From positions 1 to 20,136 of the forward strand of contig JAKUTI010000018.1 in the NCBI GenBank assembly GCA_022448765.1: a DNA stretch of 20,136 bases, in the 5' to 3' direction. Source of the stretch: Pseudomonadales bacterium. Its GTDB lineage: Bacteria > Pseudomonadota > Gammaproteobacteria > Pseudomonadales > Azotimanducaceae. The notes under the pieces are model-generated. The model was not told the DNA's origin. It was given only the letters and a program-made list of their open reading frames with translations, and made no database searches. Both the position numbers and the translations under genes were made by a program. The number at the start of each line of letters is the position of its first letter. The first letter of the stretch is position 1. Positions 14,783-20,136 of the stretch are shown here, piece after piece.

Positions 14783-17005
14783 ATGGCTGAAGCTCACGAT
14801 CTAAAAGCAATTGGGACTCGACCAGTACGTCCTGACGGTGTGGAAAAAGTCACGGGACGCGCCAATTTTGGTGCCGACCTACACTTGCCAGGCATGATCC
14901 ATGGCAAGGTGTTACGGAGCCCATACGCACATGCGCGCGTGAAGAGTGTGGATGTGTCGGGTGCACTCGCGATGGAAGGCGTCCTAGCTGCCGTGTCCGG
15001 TGGTGATTTTGCCGAGCAGACCGACGATTTGGGTCGCAACGTCATTGCTCGCGACAAAGTGCTCTACCACGGTCATGCCGTTGCCGCGGTCGCGGCGACA
15101 ACGCCGCTATTAGCGGAACAAGCGCTGGATGCGATCAAAGTCGATTACGACGTACTCCAGCCGGTGCTTTCGATCGATCAGGCAATTGCAGATGGCGCCG
15201 CCCTGGTCGACGAAGAAATGCATACCAACGGTGATGCTTCGCAACCTGCAAGCAACATCGCGGCAATTACCAAGTTTGAGCGCGGCGATGCCGAGCAGGG
15301 GTTTGCCGAAGCTGACGTCGTTGTGGAAGGCGAGTACCGCGTGCCGATGGCCCACCAAGGCTATATCGAGCCGCACGCTTGTACGGCGACTATTAACGAA
15401 GAGGGCAAGATTACCGTCTGGTGTTCTACCCAAGGACATTTTGATGTTCGAACACAAACGGCGGCGATACTAGGCACAAGCATTAGCAAAGTGAAAGTTA
15501 TCGCTTCAGAAATCGGGGGTGGTTTTGGCGGCAAGTTAAGCGTTTACCTTGAACCACTCGCGGTGAAATTATCTGAACTTTCCAACCGTCCCGTTCGGAT
15601 GGTCATGAATCGGGAAGAGGTTTTTCGTGCCACGGGTCCGACGTCGGCGACGTGGTGTAAGGCCAAAGTTGGTGCCAAGAAAGATGGCACCATCACCGCG
15701 GCGACCGCCTGGCTTGCCTATGAGGCCGGCGCGTTTCCTGGTGCGCCGGTGGGCCCAGGCTGTATGTCCGTGTTGGCTCCGTATGACCTTGAGAACTTCA
15801 GTATCGAAGGTCTCGATGTGTTGGTGAACAAACCTAAAGTTGCCGCGTATCGAGCGCCGGGAGCGCCTCAGTCCATGCATGCGATGGAATCGGCAATCGA
15901 CGATCTGGCTCGCGAACTTGGCATGGACCCGATTGATTTGCGGCTCAAGAACGCTGCGGATGAAGGTACTCAAGCCCCGTACGGTCCTAAGTTTCCTGTG
16001 ATTGGGCTGAAAGCTTGCCTTGAGGCGGCGAAAGCCCACCCGAATTACACAGCGCCGGTACCCGAGGGTCATGGTCGTGGCGTTGCCTGTGGTTTTTGGT
16101 TCAATATTGGGATGCAGTCCAGTGCTGAAGTCTTGATCCGAGAAGACGGGACCGTGACCATCAACGAGGGTAGCCCCGACATCGGTGGATCCCGCGCTTC
16201 GATGTGTCTCATGGCGGCGGAGACGTTGGGTATTCCCTACGAGAGAATCACGGCGCATGTGGCTGACACGGAAAGCACGGGTTATTGCAACATGACGGGT
16301 GGCAGTCGGACGACGTTCGCTACCGGGATGGCCGTTGTTGAGGCTTGTGAAGACATCATCGCCCAATGCAAGGAACGGGCCGCAATGACCTGGGACATTG
16401 ATGCCGACCAGGTCGATTGGGACGACGGACAAGCCGTACCGAAGCCGGGCGTTAATGCCGACGTTGATCCACTATCGCTTGCTGACATAGCCAAGGCCTG
16501 GGGTCGAACGGGTGGCCCGATACTTGGGCGAGCCAGTGTAAATGCGCAAGGTGCCGGTGCCGGGTTTTCGGTTAACTGGACCGATGTGGCAGTGGACCGG
16601 GAAACCGGTAAGGTCGACGTGAAGGCATACACCGCGATTCAAGATGCTGGTCGTGCTATTCATCCGGCGTACGTTGAAGGGCAGATGCAAGGCGGAGCCG
16701 TTCAAGGACTAGGCTGGGCACTCAACGAAGAGTACATCTACGATGATAATGGTGTGATGGAAAACGCAGGATTTCTTGACTATCGCGTTCCGGTCGCTTC
16801 CGACCTGCCAATGATCGATACGCAAATCGTTGAGGTCCCGAATCCGACACACCCGTACGGTGTTCGTGGTGTGGGTGAGACTCCGATTACGGCACCGTTG
16901 GCTGCCACATCGAATGCTGTGCGCGATGCGCTAGGTTTTCGTGTGTCGGAACTGCCTATGTCGCCTCCACGATTACTCGAGGCGATTGATTCGCAAAAAG
17001 GCTGA
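14783..17005 (+). CDS. Molybdenum hydroxylase molybdopterin-binding subunit
   Basis: Catalytic subunit that hydroxylates its substrate with water-derived oxygen at a Mo-cytosine/molybdopterin centre. 740 aa. The N-terminal domain begins RPVRPDGVEKVTGRANFG; then come TQGHF (216-220), the GGGFGGK cofactor loop (245-251), AYRAPGAPQ (355-363), QGLGWALNEE and GVRGVGETP with the general-base Glu699. The active-site loop AYRAPGAPQ differs from the CSFR loop of aerobic CO dehydrogenase, so this is not a form I CoxL. Substrate is unknown; candidates are purines, aldehydes or N-heterocycles. No XdhC/MocA-type maturation gene is in the window. It is followed by a strong hairpin and a MoaD-like gene. Confidence 0.93.
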   Translation: MAEAHDLKAIGTRPVRPDGVEKVTGRANFGADLHLPGMIHGKVLRSPYAHARVKSVDVSGALAMEGVLAAVSGGDFAEQTDDLGRNVIARDKVLYHGHAVAAVAATTPLLAEQALDAIKVDYDVLQPVLSIDQAIADGAALVDEEMHTNGDASQPASNIAAITKFERGDAEQGFAEADVVVEGEYRVPMAHQGYIEPHACTATINEEGKITVWCSTQGHFDVRTQTAAILGTSISKVKVIASEIGGGFGGKLSVYLEPLAVKLSELSNRPVRMVMNREEVFRATGPTSATWCKAKVGAKKDGTITAATAWLAYEAGAFPGAPVGPGCMSVLAPYDLENFSIEGLDVLVNKPKVAAYRAPGAPQSMHAMESAIDDLARELGMDPIDLRLKNAADEGTQAPYGPKFPVIGLKACLEAAKAHPNYTAPVPEGHGRGVACGFWFNIGMQSSAEVLIREDGTVTINEGSPDIGGSRASMCLMAAETLGIPYERITAHVADTESTGYCNMTGGSRTTFATGMAVVEACEDIIAQCKERAAMTWDIDADQVDWDDGQAVPKPGVNADVDPLSLADIAKAWGRTGGPILGRASVNAQGAGAGFSVNWTDVAVDRETGKVDVKAYTAIQDAGRAIHPAYVEGQMQGGAVQGLGWALNEEYIYDDNGVMENAGFLDYRVPVASDLPMIDTQIVEVPNPTHPYGVRGVGETPITAPLAATSNAVRDALGFRVSELPMSPPRLLEAIDSQKG

Positions 17006-17009
17006 TACA

Positions 17010-17045
17010 CGTGAAGGGGGGGCGACGTCTTTTGCCCCCCTCACG
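17010..17045 (+). repeat. Strong GC-rich hairpin between Mo subunit and MoaD-like gene
   Basis: CGTGA (17010-17014) plus a run of G (17016-17022) and C17023 pairs with GCCCCCC (17034-17040) and TCACG (17041-17045), with one-base bulges and a 10-base loop. The T-run is in the loop, not after the stem, so it is not a standard terminator on either strand. It ends 11 bases before the next ATG, so it may protect the 3' end of the upstream message or control translation of the MoaD-like gene. Confidence 0.75.
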
Positions 17046-17056
17046 CTTGACCATCC

Positions 17057-17299
17057 ATGATTAAGGTCGTATTCCCTGATCACCTCATGCCGAATACTGA
17101 GGGCGTGCGCGAGACCGAGGTGGATTGCGACAGTTACCGTGCGTTGGTGCGCGAGTTAGAAAAGCGCTGGCCTGGGATTGAGGACGTGCTGGCGAAAACG
17201 GCCGTTGCGATTAACGGACAAATCTACCAAGACGCATGGTTGGAAACGATCGAACCATCGAGCGAAGTATTTTTCATGCATCGAATCGAAGGCGGTTAG
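17057..17299 (+). CDS. MoaD/ThiS-like sulfur carrier protein
   Basis: Small beta-grasp protein, 80 aa, starting MIKVVFPDH and ending in the Gly-Gly tail (IEGG) that is adenylated and thiocarboxylated in MoaD and ThiS. MoaD donates sulfur to make molybdopterin; a MoaD-like protein next to a molybdenum hydroxylase suggests dedicated cofactor supply, but no moaE or moeB partner is visible here, so a different sulfur-transfer role is possible. ATG 17057 lacks a clear ribosome-binding site and lies 11 bases after the hairpin at 17010-17045, which may influence its translation. Same strand as the Mo subunits, 51 bases downstream. Confidence 0.8.
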   Translation: MIKVVFPDHLMPNTEGVRETEVDCDSYRALVRELEKRWPGIEDVLAKTAVAINGQIYQDAWLETIEPSSEVFFMHRIEGG

Positions 17300-17372
17300 G
17301 TCTGCGCTTTCAGTTCCAACACGGAAGTTCTAAGCACTCGTGATAGCGAATAGGTAGAAGGCCAAATTCCTA

Positions 17373-18266
17373 GTGCCCAAATTGATCAACCTGGGTTCAC
17401 TTTGTGTCGACAACGTCTATTCCGTCGATACGATCGCGACGGCGGGAGAAACGGTTGCCAGTCGAAACCACGCAGTCTTTCCGGGCGGCAAAGGGCTAAA
17501 TCAATCGCTGGCAGCGTCTAAAGCGGGCGCTACGGTCCACCATATTGGTTGTGTTGGCGAGGACGGGAATTGGCTGAAAGAGATACTTGCTGACGCGGGA
17601 GTCGCGGTGGGCGATATACGACAGATTGAGACGCGGTCTGGGCACGCGGTTATCCAAGTAGATTCGGTAGGACAGAATTCTATTGTGATCAGTGGCGGCG
17701 CCAATCGGTCGATTCAAGCGCTCGATCGCGACATTGCTTTCGCGTTGATGCAGTCCGGCGACTGGTTATTACTGCAAAACGAAATTAACGACATCGAGGC
17801 AATACTCGAGGAGGCTGGTGATCGCGGTGTCAACGTCGCGTTCAATGTAGCGCCCGTCGATGGCCGCGAAGAGAACTATTGCCTCGACGATGTCGGGTTA
17901 CTGATTGTCAATGAGGTCGAAGCCGCTGCGTTGGCGCAACAACCTGATCCTGATACTGCGCTTGACGCATTGTGTGATCGGTATCCAGCGGCACATGTCG
18001 TATTAACCCTTGGGCGAGAGGGATTACGGCATGGGATCGGGGATCATCGCGACAAACTTGCCGCCTACACAGTTAACGCCGTCGATGAAACCGCGGCAGG
18101 TGACGCGTTTGTCGGCTACTTAATGGCTGGGCTTTTATCAGGAGAGGAGTATACGAAGGCGCTGCTGTTGGGCTCTGCCGCGGGCGCGTTGGCCGTAACC
18201 CAAGAGGGGGCGGCAAGCTCGATTCCAGATTACGCTGACGTCTTGGCGTTCCAGGATTCGAACTAG
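17373..18266 (+). CDS. Ribokinase-like PfkB-family sugar kinase
   Basis: ATP-dependent kinase that probably phosphorylates ribose or a related sugar or nucleoside. 297 aa. The PfkB signatures are N-terminal GGKGLNQ (38-44), GCVGEDGNW near 59-67, NEVEA (180-184), and the C-terminal DETAAGDAF (238-246) with catalytic Asp244 and the anion hole. The second residue of the D-T-T-A-A-G-D motif is Glu here, a mild departure from E. coli RbsK. GTG start at 17373 with AAGG about 12 bases upstream; the start is less certain. No ABC transporter or ribose operon genes flank it. Its stop shares CTAG with the stop of the convergent HAD gene. Confidence 0.85.
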   Translation: MPKLINLGSLCVDNVYSVDTIATAGETVASRNHAVFPGGKGLNQSLAASKAGATVHHIGCVGEDGNWLKEILADAGVAVGDIRQIETRSGHAVIQVDSVGQNSIVISGGANRSIQALDRDIAFALMQSGDWLLLQNEINDIEAILEEAGDRGVNVAFNVAPVDGREENYCLDDVGLLIVNEVEAAALAQQPDPDTALDALCDRYPAAHVVLTLGREGLRHGIGDHRDKLAAYTVNAVDETAAGDAFVGYLMAGLLSGEEYTKALLLGSAAGALAVTQEGAASSIPDYADVLAFQDSN

Positions 18267-18907
18267 AAACGAATTCCGGTCGCTTGTTCTAGATCGATGA
18301 TGGCTTGGTCTTCTTCGACGACTTTGATGGTGGTCATCCCGAGTGCCTTTGCTGGTTTCAAATTAATACCTAGATCGTCCAGAAAAACACACCCGTGGGG
18401 TGCCACGCCCATCCGGTTACAGGCGATTTCGTAAATACGAGGGTTGGGCTTCCGAACACCTTCAACGCTGGATTCGACGATGACGTCAAATAACGCCATG
18501 ACCGATTGCGATGCGGCGGCTTTGGCTTCGTCTTTGGCCATGCTCGGGCCTTCCCCCGACTTCATGTTGTTCGTGATGCAACCGACTTTGAAGTGTTCCT
18601 TGCACTGTCTTAAAACGCTTACCATACGAGGTCGTAAATCCCCGGAAAGAAGCTCAAGCACGCGCATGCCCCGGATGCGGTGTCCCAGCGCTTCACTTTC
18701 TTGTTCAAAGAGTTGATCGAACTGTTCGACCGTAATGGTGTTCGATTCAAATTGTGCCCAGGCATTGGTGGTGGGGTTGGTCGAATTGACTTGCCGAATA
18801 ATGTCTTTGGGTAGGTCGTGGGCGTCTTCAAATCGGTTAAATGCTTCAAAGGGGCTGGTCGTGAAAACGCCCCCAAAGTCCCAAAGAATGGCTTCGATTG
18901 ACTTCAA
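18263..18907 (-). CDS. HAD-superfamily (subfamily IA) hydrolase
   Basis: Phosphatase-like protein of the HAD family, 214 aa, similar in layout to YihX and to the N-terminal phosphatase domain of soluble epoxide hydrolase. Motif I is WDFGGVFT with nucleophile Asp10; the usual second Asp of DxD is Gly12, as in the D-x-G group typified by YihX (DLGNV). Motif II is ITNN (Thr112), motif III Lys153 in VRKPNPRIY, motif IV the DD pair at 177-178 in VFLDDLGIN. The helical cap lies between motifs I and II. I choose TTG 18907, preceded by AGGAG; longer readings to an ATG at 19024 run through a region that belongs to another frame (18912-19070). Substrate unknown. Confidence 0.85.
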   Translation of the reverse strand: MKSIEAILWDFGGVFTTSPFEAFNRFEDAHDLPKDIIRQVNSTNPTTNAWAQFESNTITVEQFDQLFEQESEALGHRIRGMRVLELLSGDLRPRMVSVLRQCKEHFKVGCITNNMKSGEGPSMAKDEAKAAASQSVMALFDVIVESSVEGVRKPNPRIYEIACNRMGVAPHGCVFLDDLGINLKPAKALGMTTIKVVEEDQAIIDLEQATGIRF

Positions 18908-18911
18908 GGGC

Positions 18912-19070
18912 TCAATTCTCCTGATCGAGGAGGTGCTCGTTGTGGTGTTGATGAACCCGCTTTGCGTCAAGTAGCTTAGAGTTGATGTCGACCCAGACGG
19001 ATGGATGGGTGTCTCTACAATCATCGGGAAAATCTTTGTATGGCATCAAATGAAACCAGAGGTTTTTCAC
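18912..19070 (-). pseudogene. Truncated luciferase-like monooxygenase N-terminus, upstream of HAD gene
   Basis: A 52-codon reading frame with a GTG start and GAGGGG four bases before it. The residues NLWFHLMPYKDFPDD, then PSVWVDI and HNEHLLDQE, resemble from memory the N-terminus of a family of luciferase-like flavin-dependent monooxygenases (pattern HLMPY..LP.., VWV, then the YN.YLDELE.AD helix). Those proteins run to 300 residues or more; here a TGA (18914-18912) ends the frame after about 50, inside the first conserved helix. The stop is 4 bases before the TTG of the HAD gene. It is either a relic whose downstream part was replaced by the HAD gene or a functional leader ORF coupled to it. 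The family match needs a database search. Confidence 0.5.
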
Positions 19071-19237
19071 GTTTCCCCTCTCAGCGCTATCGGATAGACC
19101 TGTCGATCCTAGCATGCTCGATTTGGCCAATGCTCGGGAACGGTTATCGAAGATGCCACTGCAATTAAGGAAGGGGTTTGTGCGACGAGTCGAGCTATAG
19201 TTAAGGGAGAGTTCGACACTTTGCAGGAGGGAGTTTC
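19071..19237. other. Intergenic region between the minus-strand leader ORF and the SDR gene
   Basis: Non-coding stretch between two divergently transcribed genes. A TATAGT at 19196-19201 could be a -10 for the SDR gene but has no convincing -35. On the minus strand a TAGGAT near 19110 is a weak -10 candidate. Nothing else is recognisable. Confidence 0.35.
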
Positions 19238-20023
19238 GTGGATGTACAAGATGCGGTGGCGGTTGTGACAGGCTCGTCCTCGGGCGTGGGGGCGGCATGT
19301 GCACGGCAACTCGCTGAGAAAGGCTGTCACGTTGTCATTAATTATGCGCATAACGAAGAAGGGGCCCGTGCAACGCAAATAGCTTGCGAAGAATATGGCG
19401 TTGAAACGATTGTTCAAAAAGCCGACGTTGCTGACGATGACCAGTGCCGTGCACTGGCCAATGCAGCTCTCGAAAAATGGGGAAGAATCGATGCACTTAT
19501 CAACAACGCGGGGACCACTAAGTTCAATGCCCATAGCAATCTGGACGGCCTCAATAAGCAGGATTTTCTGGATATATACGCCGTCAATACGGTCGGCGCT
19601 TACCAGATGACGCGGGCAGTCGCCGAATCCATGCGGACCAGCGGTCAGGGAAGCATCGTCAACGTTTCTTCCGTTGCGGGCGTGATGGGGGTGGGGAGTT
19701 CTGTTGCCTACGCGGCTTCAAAAGGCGCACTCATTACCATGACATTGTCGCTGGCTAGAGCGCTAGGCCCCGCGATACGGGTCAACTGCATTTGTCCCGG
19801 TTTTATCCAAGGCGATTGGCTTGAACAGGGCTTAGGCAGTGATGCGTACCAAGCGGCCAAGGCGAATATTGAAGCAAGCTCACCGCTTCAAGTTGCCTGC
19901 ACTCCAGACATGATTGCGGAAGGTATCTTGTACTTCGTATGCGGGGCCGACGTGGTGACAGGCGAGACGATCATCATGGACGGTGGTATGCACCTTGCTC
20001 AAGCAGGGATGAGTAGACGGTAA
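19238..20023 (+). CDS. Short-chain dehydrogenase/reductase (SDR), FabG-like
   Basis: NAD(P)-dependent oxidoreductase of the classical SDR family, 261 aa, substrate unknown. Cofactor loop TGSSSGVG at 11-18, NNAG at 89-92, Asn117, Ser145, Tyr158 and Lys162 (YAASK) form the catalytic tetrad, and the C-terminal VTGETIIMDGG is typical. Unlike FabG at 6436 it stands outside a fatty-acid cluster, and an INYAHNEE stretch after the second strand with no basic residue suggests no strong NADP(H) preference (inference). GTG start at 19238 with GGAGG about 7 bases upstream, which fixes the start. No neighbour shown reveals a pathway. Confidence 0.93.
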   Translation: MDVQDAVAVVTGSSSGVGAACARQLAEKGCHVVINYAHNEEGARATQIACEEYGVETIVQKADVADDDQCRALANAALEKWGRIDALINNAGTTKFNAHSNLDGLNKQDFLDIYAVNTVGAYQMTRAVAESMRTSGQGSIVNVSSVAGVMGVGSSVAYAASKGALITMTLSLARALGPAIRVNCICPGFIQGDWLEQGLGSDAYQAAKANIEASSPLQVACTPDMIAEGILYFVCGADVVTGETIIMDGGMHLAQAGMSRR

Positions 20024-20136
20024 TCGAACTTCGGGCGAGAAGGGCTTCCGCCGTCAACGAAACCTATTCGCTAATTGTGGCACAGACAGCGATTTCGGCG
20101 TTTGGCCGGCACTATCGATGGGCTTCCTGAAGTCAT
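20024..20136. other. End of window, nothing recognised
   Basis: No supported gene in the last 113 bases. A minus-strand frame is open from the right edge to a stop at 20054-20056 and could be the end of another gene, but 27 codons are too few to judge. Confidence 0.4.

Noticed and set aside
14783..17005. Reading the Mo operon as aerobic CO dehydrogenase (coxMSL)
   Set aside because: The gene order fits, but the catalytic loop is AYRAPGAPQ, not the CSFR loop of form I CoxL.
18263..19024. HAD gene starting at ATG 19024 (253 aa)
   Set aside because: It adds 39 Ser/Thr-rich residues without family match, and that stretch reads as a luciferase-like N-terminus in another frame; the TTG with AGGAG gives normal HAD length.
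20054..20136. Minus-strand frame entering from the right edge
   Set aside because: Only 27 codons, no recognised motif; could be the end of a gene but cannot be supported.
1..20136. tRNA, rRNA, CRISPR, insertion sequence or phage genes
   Set aside because: Looked for on both strands and none seen; the right-hand genes look like ordinary accessory metabolism with no mobile-element borders.

Overview
The window looks like chromosomal DNA from a gammaproteobacterium, probably a free-living or marine type (inference). The left 11.4 kb carries the rne | rluC, yceF, yceD-rpmF-fab-acpP-mltG-tmk-holB block known from E. coli and Pseudomonas, and several proteins keep near-E. coli residue numbering (RNase E D303, D346, C404, C407; PepQ 443 aa). 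Non-ATG starts are common (TTG for yceD, fabD, holB, pepQ and the HAD gene; GTG for fabG, the sugar kinase and the last SDR).

Layout. 1-2492 (minus): RNase E, cut by the left edge within its disordered C-terminal half. 2493-2948: a long structured rne leader, with a good minus-strand promoter at 2903-2931 that overlaps the rluC upstream region. 2949-5217: rluC (plus), yceF (minus, tail-to-tail with rluC), then yceD and rpmF (plus). 5218-5512: a non-coding spacer with hairpins, exactly where plsX (and in E. coli also fabH) normally sits. 5513-11448: fabD, fabG, acpP, fabF, mltG, tmk and holB, mostly overlapping or closely packed. acpP has its own promoter and terminator; pabC is absent between fabF and mltG.

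11435-13290 (minus): a GNAT acetyltransferase and the PepQ prolidase, probably one transcript with pepQ first. 13405-17005 (plus): a three-subunit molybdenum hydroxylase of the xanthine dehydrogenase family (FAD, 2x[2Fe-2S] and molybdopterin subunits). It is followed by a very GC-rich hairpin and a small MoaD/ThiS-like protein ending in Gly-Gly. 17373-18266: a ribokinase-like PfkB kinase. 18263-18907 (minus): a HAD phosphatase-like protein. Its transcript upstream starts with a 52-codon ORF that looks like the N-terminus of a luciferase-like flavin monooxygenase, cut off by a stop just before the HAD start. 19238-20023: an SDR oxidoreductase.

How the genes fit together: the left part is core RNA decay, ribosome, fatty-acid, peptidoglycan and replication housekeeping. 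The right part is accessory catabolism whose central piece is a Mo-dependent hydroxylase of unknown substrate. I saw no tRNA, rRNA, CRISPR array or insertion sequence. The points most worth a second look are the truncated luciferase-like leader ORF fused in expression to the HAD gene, the hairpin plus MoaD-like gene behind the Mo hydroxylase, the plsX-less structured spacer before fabD, and a delta-prime clamp-loader subunit lacking the zinc-binding cysteines.
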